Under the pieces are notes generated by a model, which was given only the letters and a program-made list of their open reading frames with translations, did no database searches and was not told the origin of the DNA. Shown one piece after another: positions 25,420-33,107 of a stretch of DNA of 64,000 nt. Every line of letters starts with the position of its first letter. The first letter of the stretch is position 1. This DNA comes from 66-474 sp035281745 (GTDB taxonomy: Bacteria > Pseudomonadota > Gammaproteobacteria > Xanthomonadales > Rhodanobacteraceae), in NCBI GenBank assembly GCA_035281745.1, contig DATEDI010000040.1, forward strand, positions 62,001 through 126,000, written 5' to 3'. The position numbers and the translations under genes are program-made.

Positions 25420-25977
25420 CTACATCATGCCGGTCTGCAGCTTCGCTTCGTCCGACATCATTGCCTGGTTCCAGGGCGGATCGAACACCAGATCGATCTG
25501 CGCTTCGGTCACGGTCGGCACCATTTCCAGCTTGGTGCGCGCATCTTCCACCAGGATGTCGCCCATGCCGCAGCCCGGTGCGGTGAGCGTCAACTTGACG
25601 TACACCTTGCGGCTGCCGTCATCGAGGTGCTCCATGCTGAGGTCGTAGACGAGTCCCAGATCCACCACGTTGATCGGGATTTCAGGATCGAACACGGTGC
25701 GCAACTGTTCCCACACCACCAGTTCGACGTCTGCGTCCTTCGGGTTTTCCGGCACCGTCAGCGGCGCCGGCGGCGGCTTGCCCAGCGCATCCGCATCCTT
25801 GCCATCCACGCGGAACAGACTGCCCTCGACATACACCGTGAAGCTGCCGCCCAGCGACTGGGTGATGTAGCCGTTCTGACCCGCCGGCAACGTGACGGCA
25901 TCGCCGTAGGGCACGTGCACCGCGGGACAATCGCGCTGCAGGGTGAAGGGTTCGCTGGAAGCACTGAATCCGGACAT
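25420..25977 (-). CDS. sufT: Putative Fe-S cluster assembly protein SufT (DUF59/MIP18 family)
   Basis: A 185-residue protein. The N-terminal third is a small beta-rich domain (VPYGDAVTLPAGQNGYITQSLGGSFTV, near residues 24-50) typical of SufT, not of bare DUF59 proteins. The DUF59 domain follows (about 85-175), with the conserved DPEIPINVVDLGLVYDL and the Cys motif TLTAPGCGMGDIL. SufT helps mature Fe-S proteins. No other suf gene is nearby. The start ATG has GGAAA upstream; codons before it give an unlikely Arg/Cys-rich extension. Confidence 0.9.
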   Translation of the reverse strand: MSGFSASSEPFTLQRDCPAVHVPYGDAVTLPAGQNGYITQSLGGSFTVYVEGSLFRVDGKDADALGKPPPAPLTVPENPKDADVELVVWEQLRTVFDPEIPINVVDLGLVYDLSMEHLDDGSRKVYVKLTLTAPGCGMGDILVEDARTKLEMVPTVTEAQIDLVFDPPWNQAMMSDEAKLQTGMM

Positions 25978-26223
25978 GGTTTTCCGAAGCTGACTGCCGA
26001 AAGGCGCGCGTGGCCTGCACGCAACGTGGAAGCATACCAATACGCCGTGCGGGAGGTTCTTGATGGAGGTCAGGCGCGCCCATCACAAGTGAGATCGCGA
26101 TGGCAGCGCCGTGCAGGGGTGCTGGTCTATCATCGGACAATCGCCTTACCCGATCCGCTCCGCTTGGACGATTCCGTCAGCACGCCGCCAACCACCGCCT
26201 CCTCCACGCACGTCGCGGACGCA

Positions 26224-26655
26224 ATGTTTGCGCGCGTACTCGGTTGTCTGACCTCGGCCTTCGGCTGGCTGATGTGCACACTCGCCGCGGGCGCCGTCTC
26301 GGCCTTCGCCGCGATCGTGTTCGATGTGCGCCCCTGCTGGCCGATCCTGGTGCTGGCGCTGCCACTGACGCTGGTGCTGAAGGCATGCGGGTGCATGTAT
26401 GCACGCTGGGGCGCGGCGATTGCAGTCATCGCGATTTTGCTGGCCGGCTTCTATGCCACGTGTCTGGTCGCGGTCGCGCGTATCGCGGCGGCCACCGGGT
26501 TCCCCTTCGGTGAAGCCTTCCACACCGGCGGCATCGGGCTGATGTTGCAGGTGGCCGAACTCGGCCTGGATGCGCTCGCGGTGCTGGTGTACGCGGGCGC
26601 GGCCGTCATCGCCGCTGCGTTCGCGGCCTGGCTGGCATCATGCGATCATCCCTGA
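26224..26655 (+). CDS. Small four-helix membrane protein, unknown function
   Basis: A 143-residue hydrophobic protein with four predicted membrane helices, near residues 5-30, 36-54, 62-84 and 118-140. I do not recognise a family. The start is uncertain: an in-frame TTG at 26164 and GTG at 26119 would add 20 or 35 residues that are Ser/Thr/Pro-rich. The ATG is chosen because it begins just before the first helix. It stands alone between sufT and pntB, with a repeat after the stop. Confidence 0.6.
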   Translation: MFARVLGCLTSAFGWLMCTLAAGAVSAFAAIVFDVRPCWPILVLALPLTLVLKACGCMYARWGAAIAVIAILLAGFYATCLVAVARIAAATGFPFGEAFHTGGIGLMLQVAELGLDALAVLVYAGAAVIAAAFAAWLASCDHP

Positions 26656-26705
26656 TCGCTGCGCCGCCAATCACTTTCGAAGAAAAAAACACTTTCGGCT
26701 GCCGA

Positions 26706-26753
26706 GCACCAGAACGGCCATCCATGGCCTGACTTTTCACAACAGCCGCTTCG
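26706..26753 (-). repeat. CAGGCCATGG dispersed repeat, copy C
   Basis: This well-preserved copy reads, on the plus strand, GCACCAGAACGGCCATCC, ATGGCCTGACTTTTCACA and ACAGCCGCTTCG. It lies between the convergent hypothetical gene and pntB. Confidence 0.75.
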
Positions 26754-26804
26754 CTCGCGGCGCTTGTTCGTCGCTTTTTCGACTCTTCGCGGCGCTTCCG
26801 CCCC

Positions 26805-28274
26805 TCAGACATCCAGGGTCTTGAGGCCCGCCACCAGTTCGCTCGCCGCCGCCTGGCCATCGCCATACAACATGCGCGTATTGTCGGCATAGAACAGCGC
26901 GTTCTCGATGCCGGCGAAGCCCTTGCCGCGGCCGCGCTTGATAACGATGACGTTTTTCGCCCTGGCGACATCCAGGATCGGCATTCCGTAGATCGGAGAA
27001 TTCTTGTCGGTGCGCGCGACCGGGTTCACAACGTCGTTGGCGCCGATCACCAGCGCGACATCGGTGTTCGGGAATTCCGGGTTGATGTCGTCCATGTCCG
27101 CGATCAGGTCGTACGGCACGCCGGCTTCGGCCAGCAGCACGTTCATGTGGCCGGGCATGCGCCCCGCGACCGGATGGATCGCGAACTTCACCTTGACGCC
27201 GCGCTCGATCAGCAGCTTGGCGAACTCCCAGATCTTGTGTTGCGCCTGCGCGACCGCCATGCCGTAGCCCGGCACGATCGCGACGCGTTCCGCGTACGCC
27301 ATCATCACGGCGGCATCGGCGGCATCGATCGGTTTCAATGCGCCCGCGATGTCCTGCTGCGTCGCGCCGCCGCCCGCGCCGAAGTTGCCGAACAGTACGT
27401 TGCCGAGCGAACGGTTCATGGCCTTGGCCATCAACTGCGTCAGCAGCGTGCCGGCCGCGCCCACCACCATGCCGGCGATGATCATCGCCTCGTTCTGCAG
27501 CACGAAACCTTCGAACGCGACCGCAAGGCCCGTGAACGCGTTGTACATCGAAATCACGACGGGCATGTCGGCGCCGCCGATCGGCAGCGTCATCGCGATG
27601 CCGAACACCAGCGACAACACGATGAAACCGACCAGCAGTCCCCACGCGAACGCGTGGCCCTCGATGCCCGCGGCAAGCGCCAGCGCGCCGCACACCACCG
27701 CCGCCGCGAAGATCGCAAGATTCATCCAGCGCTGCAACGGAAACACGAAACGCCGGTCCATCCAGCCCTGCAGTTTCGCGAATGCGATCAAAGAACCCGT
27801 GAACGACACCGCGCCGATCAGTACGCCGACGAACGCAAGCACCAATTCGGTGGTGCCCAGATGCCCGGCCACGTCGGCCCAGGCTTCCGGCTGGATCGGC
27901 GAGGTGTTCGGCACCAGCGCCAGCGCCGCATTGAACTTGATCAGTTCCACCGCACCGATCGCCGCGGCCGCGCCGCCACCCATGCCGTTGAACAGCGCCA
28001 CCATCTGCGGCATCGCGGTCATCGGCACGCGCCGGCCCACGATCCACGACAGCACCACGCCAATGACGATCGCGCCGATCATCCAGCCGAGGTTGTGCAT
28101 GCCCGGCAGGAAGAACGTCACGATGATCGCGGCCGCCATGCCCGCGCCCGCCCACACGATGCCCGTGCGCGCGGTGCGCGGCGAACTCATGCGCTTCAGA
28201 CCCCAGATGAAAAGAACGGCTGCGATGAAATAGATCGCTTCGACGATGGTGGGCATCCAGGTCGGGAGCGTCAT
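26805..28274 (-). CDS. pntB: NAD(P) transhydrogenase beta subunit PntB
   Basis: A 489-residue subunit of the proton-translocating transhydrogenase, which makes NADPH from NADH using the proton gradient. The N-terminal half is membrane domain II with about nine helices. The C-terminal half is the NADP(H)-binding domain III, with IVPGYGMAVAQAQHK, HPVAGRMPGHMNVLLAEA, GANDVVNP and RGRGKGFAGIENALFY. The ATG overlaps the pntAb stop as ATGA; the open frame upstream of it is only a shadow of pntAb. The C-terminus ends at the expected place. Confidence 0.96.
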   Translation of the reverse strand: MTLPTWMPTIVEAIYFIAAVLFIWGLKRMSSPRTARTGIVWAGAGMAAAIIVTFFLPGMHNLGWMIGAIVIGVVLSWIVGRRVPMTAMPQMVALFNGMGGGAAAAIGAVELIKFNAALALVPNTSPIQPEAWADVAGHLGTTELVLAFVGVLIGAVSFTGSLIAFAKLQGWMDRRFVFPLQRWMNLAIFAAAVVCGALALAAGIEGHAFAWGLLVGFIVLSLVFGIAMTLPIGGADMPVVISMYNAFTGLAVAFEGFVLQNEAMIIAGMVVGAAGTLLTQLMAKAMNRSLGNVLFGNFGAGGGATQQDIAGALKPIDAADAAVMMAYAERVAIVPGYGMAVAQAQHKIWEFAKLLIERGVKVKFAIHPVAGRMPGHMNVLLAEAGVPYDLIADMDDINPEFPNTDVALVIGANDVVNPVARTDKNSPIYGMPILDVARAKNVIVIKRGRGKGFAGIENALFYADNTRMLYGDGQAAASELVAGLKTLDV

Positions 28275-28585
28275 TGTTTTTTCTCCGCCGGTTGCGAAGA
28301 AGCGGGCTTCGACGCCTTGAACATCTCCAGCATCCGCTCGGTCACGACGTAACCGCCTGCCACGTTGCCGGCTGCCAGCAGCACCGCGACCACCCCGATC
28401 GCGATTTCGATCGGCATGTCGGCGTGCCCAAGCGCCACCATCGCGCCGACCAGCACGATGCCGTGCACGAAGTTTGAACCCGACATCAGCGGCGTATGCA
28501 AGATGACTGGAACCCGACTGATGATCTCGTAGCCGGTAAATGCCGCCAACATGAAGATGTACAGTGCGAGAAAACCGGTGATCAT
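28271..28585 (-). CDS. pntAb: NAD(P) transhydrogenase subunit PntAb (membrane part of alpha)
   Basis: A 104-residue separate membrane subunit corresponding to the C-terminal helices of the fused E. coli PntA. It has the conserved TGYEIISRVPVILHTPLMSG and three helices. A short Lys/Pro tail ends AEKKQ. Three-polypeptide transhydrogenases normally have pntAa immediately upstream. Here the upstream neighbour is a divergent sigma gene and pntAa lies 2.4 kb away on the same strand. Confidence 0.95.
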   Translation of the reverse strand: MITGFLALYIFMLAAFTGYEIISRVPVILHTPLMSGSNFVHGIVLVGAMVALGHADMPIEIAIGVVAVLLAAGNVAGGYVVTERMLEMFKASKPASSQPAEKKQ

Positions 28586-28683
28586 GTTTCCCTCCTGCAG
28601 ACTCGGTCAATCATAGCCGCAAGTGCGGCCGGCATGCGGCGGTCAACCTCTTGGCCGCTGATGCGTTACCAGGACAAGTCAGG

Positions 28684-29325
28684 ATGCGCGAGACCACGGA
28701 TGCCGAACCGATCCCCGCCAGCGGGGCTGCCATGAACGCCGTCGCGATGCTGGACGCGCCCATCGCGGCGTCCGGCGTGGCAGTTTCGCGTCCGGTGGCG
28801 GCGACGATCGAAGCGTTTCTCGCCTCGGTCGAGCGGCGTGCCTGGCGCGTCGCGGAAATCGCGCTGCACGATTCCGACGAAGCACTGGACGCGGTGCAGG
28901 ACGCGATGCTGCGGCTGGTCCGGCACTACTCCGGCAAACCGGCCGAGGAATGGCCGCCGCTGTTCTGGGGCATCCTGCGGCGGCGCATCACGGACCTGCA
29001 GCGTCGGCGCACCGTGCGCAACCGGATCCTGGTCTGGACGGGACGCGCAACCCACGAAGACGATGAGGAACTGCCGGCGTGGGAAGCACCGGATATTGGT
29101 CCCGACCCGTCGCGCGCGCTGGCCTCGCGTCAGGCGCACGCGGCGATGTCTGCAGCCATCCGCGCGTTGCCGCGCCGCCAGCAGCAAGCCTTTCTTTTGC
29201 GCGTGCTGGAAGGCCTGGACGTGGCGGACACGGCCAAAGCAATGGGCTGCAGCGGGGGCAGCGTGAAAACGCACCTGTCGCGCGCGATGGATGCGTTGCG
29301 GTCGAAACTCGAGGACTGGCGATGA
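28684..29325 (+). CDS. ECF-type RNA polymerase sigma factor inside the pnt interval
   Basis: A 213-residue ECF sigma factor. Region 2 spans about residues 35-110, with ALDAVQDAMLRLVRHYSG and PPLFWGILRRRITDLQRR. Region 4 has ALPRRQQQAFLLRVLEGLD and a helix-turn-helix VADTAKAMGCSGGSVKTHLS near residues 175-195. The start is uncertain: an ATG 16 codons further in, behind GGGG, would also work. The stop overlaps the start of the next gene (ATGA), as with many sigma/anti-sigma pairs. The cassette runs opposite to the pnt genes that flank it. Confidence 0.9.
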   Translation: MRETTDAEPIPASGAAMNAVAMLDAPIAASGVAVSRPVAATIEAFLASVERRAWRVAEIALHDSDEALDAVQDAMLRLVRHYSGKPAEEWPPLFWGILRRRITDLQRRRTVRNRILVWTGRATHEDDEELPAWEAPDIGPDPSRALASRQAHAAMSAAIRALPRRQQQAFLLRVLEGLDVADTAKAMGCSGGSVKTHLSRAMDALRSKLEDWR

Positions 29326-29756
29326 ACAAGCTGCCGGAAAACACGATGGATGCATTGCCCGGCGACGCCGAAATCGAATCGCGCAGCCGTGCGATTTTCA
29401 GGAATGCCTGCGAGAACACCGACTCGTACCACGCACTGCGGCTCGGCATGGCACGCCGCAAGGCGGCACATGCCGGCGCGGCGCGCGTCACGTCGCGCGT
29501 GTGGGTGCCGCTGGCCAGCGCGGTCGCGTGCTGCGCCCTGGTCATTGGCGTGGTCTGGATGAATCCCGCGCGGCAGTTCGGCCCGGCCGCAACCGCGGTG
29601 TCATCGGCGCCGGTCGCCACCGACAGCGGCACCCCCGAGGGAACCACGCCCGAAATCGGCAGCACCCAAATGGAAATGGTCCAGGATCTCGACTTCTATC
29701 GCTGGCTGGCGGCGCAACCCGCCGTCGCATCCGCGCGCAATCGGGGCGCCCGTTGA
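29322..29756 (+). CDS. Single-pass membrane protein, possible anti-sigma partner
   Basis: A 144-residue protein with a charged N-terminal half, one helix near residues 60-78 (VWVPLASAVACCALVIGVVWM) and a Ser/Thr/Pro-rich outer region. The last segment (MEMVQDLDFYRWLAAQP) resembles the DLDFYxWL motif common in anti-sigma-like proteins encoded beside such sigma factors. Translational coupling to the sigma gene supports that role. There is no zinc-finger motif, so the mechanism is inference. Confidence 0.75.
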   Translation: MNKLPENTMDALPGDAEIESRSRAIFRNACENTDSYHALRLGMARRKAAHAGAARVTSRVWVPLASAVACCALVIGVVWMNPARQFGPAATAVSSAPVATDSGTPEGTTPEIGSTQMEMVQDLDFYRWLAAQPAVASARNRGAR

Positions 29757-29758
29757 AC

Positions 29759-30313
29759 ATGCGCGTCCCGATGCTGACGATGGCTTTGCTTGCGGCGAGT
29801 CTCGCGACGGCGCCTTGCGCGGCATCCGCGCAGGCGAGTCCACCGATTCCGATGCAAAGCCCATCAAGCGAACCGGTGAACGCGCCGGCGCAACCACTCG
29901 CCTGGTCCGCCCTTTCGGCCGACCAGCAGCGCATGCTGGCGCCGCTGCAGGAACAGTGGAATCAACTGCAGCCTGCGCGCCAGCGCCGGCTTGCCGAACA
30001 CGCGCGGCACTGGGCGACGCTGCCGCCGGAGCATCGGCAGCAAATCCGCGAGCGCCTCCATCGCTGGGCCACGATGACGCCCGAGCAACGCCGGCAACTG
30101 CACGAAAACACGCGCGCGTTCCACAACCTCACTCCCGAACAACGCGCGAACGTCAGCGCAGCGTTCCGCAAGTTCCAAGCGTTGCCGCCAACCGAACGCC
30201 GCGCCCTTCGCGAACGCTGGCGCGCAATGTCGCCGCAGCAACGCATGCGCTGGGCCGCCGGAGATGCGGACAAGCCCATCCCGATGCGTCCACCCGCTTC
30301 CAGCGATCACTGA
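29759..30313 (+). CDS. Secreted DUF3106 family protein
   Basis: A 184-residue protein with a signal peptide (about 1-26). The mature part is a run of charged helical repeats of the DUF3106 type: LAEHARHWATLPPEHRQQ, RERLHRWATMTPEQRRQL, AFHNLTPEQRANVSAAF and LRERWRAMSPQQRMRWA. Each repeat is about 20 residues with a (L/M)(P/T/S)PE/QxR core. Function is unknown; periplasmic Gln/Arg-rich proteins of this kind are often third in sigma/anti-sigma cassettes. A TTG overlapping the upstream stop is an alternative start two codons earlier. Confidence 0.85.
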   Translation: MRVPMLTMALLAASLATAPCAASAQASPPIPMQSPSSEPVNAPAQPLAWSALSADQQRMLAPLQEQWNQLQPARQRRLAEHARHWATLPPEHRQQIRERLHRWATMTPEQRRQLHENTRAFHNLTPEQRANVSAAFRKFQALPPTERRALRERWRAMSPQQRMRWAAGDADKPIPMRPPASSDH

Positions 30314-30672
30314 GCACGTGTAGCGTCGGCTCCGTGATCTGCGTGGGCGGCACCATCTTCGCCAGGCGGCAACACCGTGCCCGTGTCGACCAACACCGTC
30401 ACCGGTTTGCCATTGATGGTGGCCGCCACCGTTGGCCGATGTGACGCGAAAGGGCCGGTTCCGACACGGCCGGAAAAGTCGATTCGGTGCTGATACTTCA
30501 TCACCGATGAGCTGTCGACAACCTTCGCGGAGAACGCAGGCACTGTGCCGACCAGATGCGCGAGGCCTGCCTGCTGGAATGCGACACATGGCTTCGAGGT
30601 TTTGTCTGCTACGGCAAAGCCATGTTGCTGCCACCAGTAATCGGCCTCCACCATCGACCGGGCGTCGCCCAA
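30307..30672 (-). CDS. Hypothetical protein, possibly the 3' part of a decayed gene
   Basis: A 121-residue frame opening at TTG with no recognisable family. Residues are well mixed and codon use is like neighbouring genes (VEADYWWQQHGFAVADKTSK, RPTVAATINGKPVTVLVDTG), so part of it is probably real coding sequence. No convincing ribosome site precedes it, and the frame is closed by TGA about 30 bases upstream. A signal-peptide-like frame ends 100 bases upstream at 30774. The two may be pieces of one frameshifted secreted protein. It converges with the DUF3106 gene and overlaps its last seven bases. Confidence 0.4.
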   Translation of the reverse strand: MGDARSMVEADYWWQQHGFAVADKTSKPCVAFQQAGLAHLVGTVPAFSAKVVDSSSVMKYQHRIDFSGRVGTGPFASHRPTVAATINGKPVTVLVDTGTVLPPGEDGAAHADHGADATRAQ

Positions 30673-31017
30673 GCGCTGCGCCGCCCGGAACAGGCGTCGT
30701 CACGAATTTTTGCGGGCAGCATCTTGTGCCCGGAGAGAGCAAGGTCCCGACAACTTCGGACCAACGAAAAAAATCATGGCATGTCGTAGCGGGCTTGCGC
30801 CGCGCACGCTTCTTCGAAGTCCCTCCGCAACCGCGTCCGCCGCGCGGCAGATATCCTGGTACACGCGCGAAGCGGCAACGCGAAGGCAAACGACGATACG
30901 GCGAGCAGGGCCGCCACAGCGACGACTCCGCGCGACAACCGTCTCCGGAAGCGCGCCTTCCTGAGCGGATTGGTGCCGTGGGCCGGTACTCCAATCGTGG
31001 GCGTTACTGCAACGGCA
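30673..31017 (-). other. Interval after pntAa with a signal-peptide-like frame
   Basis: No secure gene lies here. A minus-strand frame from a TTG at 30938 (GGAGACGG just upstream) to a stop at 30774 would encode 54 residues: a signal-like LSRGVVAVAALLAVSSFAFA, then RRDFEEACAAQARYDMP. It may be a small secreted protein or the 5' part of a gene whose 3' part is the frame at 30307-30672. No terminator was found behind pntAa. Confidence 0.3.
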
Positions 31018-32121
31018 TCAGCTTTTGCCGAAAACCACCTCGCCATTGCGTGCGACGCAGGTTTTCGCGACCAGCTCGTCTTCGAAATCGGGTTTCCATG
31101 CGCCGTCGACGATCACGAGTTCGCTGAAGTGCGCGAGGTTGCGTGCGTACATTTCCGAGGCGTGCAGCGGCGCGCCCGACGGAAGATTGAGCGGTCCAAG
31201 AATCGTGACGCCATTGTGCTGTATGCGTTCGCCGGGCTTCGTGGCTTCGCAGTTGCCACCGCCTTCGGCAGCAAGATCGACGATCACCGCGCTGGCCTTC
31301 ATGCCATCCACCATCGAAATGGGGATGATCTTCGGGGATGGCCGGCCAGGCACCGCGGCAGTGGTGACGATCACGTCCACGGTCTTGACGTGTTCGGCAA
31401 GCTTCGCCTGTTGCGCCGCGCGTTCTTCGGCTGTCAATTCGCGCGCGTAGCCGCCCTGCCCCGCGGCGTTGACGCCGAGGTCGAGGAATTTGGCGCCCAG
31501 CGATTCGATCTGCTCGCGGGTTTCCGGACGCACGTCGAAACCTTCCACCATTGCGCCCAGCCGGCGCGCGGTCGCGATCGCCTGCAGGCCGGCGACGCCC
31601 GCGCCGATCACCAGCACCTTCGATGGGCGCAAGGTGCCGGCCGCGGTGGTGAGCATCGGGAAAAATTTCGGCGCGGCTTCGGCCGCGATCAGCATGGCGC
31701 GATAACCCGCGACCGCGGCCTGCGATGACAACACATCCATCGCCTGCGCACGCGTGGTGCGCGGCAGCAGCTCCAGCGAAAACGCGGCAAGCTTGCGCCG
31801 CGCATACGCCGCCAGCTGGTCCGCCGCGTTGTGCGGCCGAAGCTGGCCGATCAACGCCGCGCCTTCGTTGATCGCCGCAACACGCTCATTCGACAATGGC
31901 TGCACGCACAACATCACGTCGGCCTGCGCCGCCACCGCCGCCGCATCGCCGAACTCGACATTCGTGTATGCCGCGTCGGGAAATCCCGCCGTTTCGCCCG
32001 CGCCGCGCTCCAGCATCACGCGCATGCCGCGCGACGCGTACTTCTTCGCCGTTTCGGGTGTGATCGCGACGCGGCGTTCGCCATCGGCGGTTTCGCGCAA
32101 GGCGGCAATCGTGATCGGCAT
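31018..32121 (-). CDS. pntAa: NAD(P) transhydrogenase subunit PntAa (soluble part of alpha)
   Basis: A 367-residue NAD(H)-binding domain I subunit of proton-translocating transhydrogenase, related to alanine dehydrogenase. The NAD-binding fold has VLVIGAGVAGLQAIATARRLG near residue 170. The mobile RQD-type loop region is GYARELTAEERAAQQ near 228, followed by TTAAVPGRPSPKII. It is intact and of normal length. The stop is about 2.4 kb from pntAb, an unusual separation. The likely ribosome site AGCAGG lies inside the arm of a large inverted repeat just upstream. Confidence 0.96.
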   Translation of the reverse strand: MPITIAALRETADGERRVAITPETAKKYASRGMRVMLERGAGETAGFPDAAYTNVEFGDAAAVAAQADVMLCVQPLSNERVAAINEGAALIGQLRPHNAADQLAAYARRKLAAFSLELLPRTTRAQAMDVLSSQAAVAGYRAMLIAAEAAPKFFPMLTTAAGTLRPSKVLVIGAGVAGLQAIATARRLGAMVEGFDVRPETREQIESLGAKFLDLGVNAAGQGGYARELTAEERAAQQAKLAEHVKTVDVIVTTAAVPGRPSPKIIPISMVDGMKASAVIVDLAAEGGGNCEATKPGERIQHNGVTILGPLNLPSGAPLHASEMYARNLAHFSELVIVDGAWKPDFEDELVAKTCVARNGEVVFGKS

Positions 32122-32128
32122 GTCAGGA

Positions 32129-32390
32129 CCTGCTTACGCTATGCCACGTGAGCTGCGTTGCTTCCGCAGCGGCCGACAGACGAGGCGCACGCTGCAGCGC
32201 CAGAGTGGTTCTCTGGTCAGGGCGCGCGCCGATGGATGGCGGCCGCTGCGGAGCAACCCTTCGGGCCGGGGCCCATTGCCCACATGGCTGCGTCATCGTT
32301 CGTCTATGTATCGACATACATCCTCCTCACTCTTCCTTGCCGTGCGGGCAATGGGCCGCCGGCGCGGCCACGTGGCATAGCGCCAGCAGG
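32129..32390 (-). promoter_or_regulatory. Nested inverted-repeat element (possible three-way junction) upstream of pntAa
   Basis: Three inverted repeats nest in 262 bases. The outer stem pairs 32129-32150 with 32369-32390 (20 of 22 bases, core CGCTATGCCACGTG). Inside it, 32157-32174 pairs with 32241-32257 (17 bp, one bulge) and 32270-32281 pairs with 32346-32357 (12 bp perfect, GGCCCATTGCCC). Both inner loops contain further small hairpins (ATGTAT/ATACAT; CCAGAG/CTCTGG). On the pntAa transcript the outer 3' arm contains AGCAGG, the only ribosome-site-like sequence, seven bases before the ATG. The element could be a regulatory leader RNA or a degenerate palindromic mobile element. Confidence 0.5.
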
Positions 32391-32480
32391 CCCCATCTCC
32401 CGTTGCGATCACGGCATCGTAGCGCAAAGCCGGCACGCGCGACTGCCAGCAGCGCTGATGATGCAAGCCGGGATGGCCCG

Positions 32481-32508
32481 CGTGAAAGTACAGGACGTAC
32501 TTTTCACG
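32481..32508. promoter_or_regulatory. Operator-like palindrome upstream of the nitroreductase gene
   Basis: CGTGAAAGTAC and GTACTTTTCACG form an inverted repeat with a 5-base spacer and one extra base in the right arm. It lies 20 bases before the ATG. A TTAGAC element between the two resembles a -10 site. The position suggests a repressor site controlling the nitroreductase-exonuclease-NUDIX operon. Confidence 0.5.
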
Positions 32509-32528
32509 CCGAATGTTAGACTGGCGCG

Positions 32529-33107
32529 ATGCGTAACGAAGCCGCCCTTCAGTTCCTGCGCGAGCGCCGCTCGGTGCCGACCGCGCAACTGCAATCGCCC
32601 GGTCCGACGCCGGAAGAACTTCGCGAAATCGTCGCCATCGCGATCCGCGTACCCGACCACGGCAAGCTGACGCCGTGGCGGCTGATCGCGCTCACCGGTG
32701 ACGCTGGCGCGCGTTACGGCAAGGCGCTGGCCGCGCTGCACATGCAGGTCGATCCCGGTGTGCCCGAGAAGAAGCTCGCCAAGGATCGCGAGCGCTTTGC
32801 GCACCCGCCGGTGGTGCTCGCCGTGGTCGCGCGCATCGACGAGCACCATCCGAAAATTCCCGCGCAGGAACAATTGCTGTCGGCGGGCTGCCTCGCTTTC
32901 AACCTGCTGCTGTCGGCGCAGGCCGCGGGCTTCGGCGCGCAATGGCTGACCGGATGGTCGTGCTACGACCGCGAGGCCGCGAAATTGCTGGGCATGGCCG
33001 AAAACGAGCGTGCGATCGCATACATCCACATCGGCGGCCGCGACCTGGAACCACCCGAGCGCAATCGTCCCGACGTCGATCAGGTCCTGGGTGCGTGGCG
33101 CGGATGA
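32529..33107 (+). CDS. Nitroreductase family protein (YdjA-like)
   Basis: A 192-residue FMN-dependent oxidoreductase of the nitroreductase fold. The N-terminal FMN-contact motif RERRSVPT (near residue 11) and RVPDHGKLTPWRLIAL (near residue 40) match the YdjA/short subfamily. The middle has SAGCLAFNLLLSAQAAGFGAQW, and IHIGGRD lies near the C-terminus. The physiological substrate is unknown. It heads an operon of three overlapping genes; its stop overlaps the exonuclease start as ATGA. Confidence 0.9.
   Translation: MRNEAALQFLRERRSVPTAQLQSPGPTPEELREIVAIAIRVPDHGKLTPWRLIALTGDAGARYGKALAALHMQVDPGVPEKKLAKDRERFAHPPVVLAVVARIDEHHPKIPAQEQLLSAGCLAFNLLLSAQAAGFGAQWLTGWSCYDREAAKLLGMAENERAIAYIHIGGRDLEPPERNRPDVDQVLGAWRG

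Noticed and set aside
28274..28610. A single long PntA-PntB fusion frame upstream of pntB
   Set aside because: That part of the pntB frame is a shadow of pntAb, which has the correct conserved sequence in its own frame and overlaps pntB by ATGA.
30307..30672. Retropepsin-like aspartyl protease suggested by VLVDTGT
   Set aside because: The DTG is close to the C-terminus, without the expected following flap and second hydrophobic-Gly motif, so it is probably chance.
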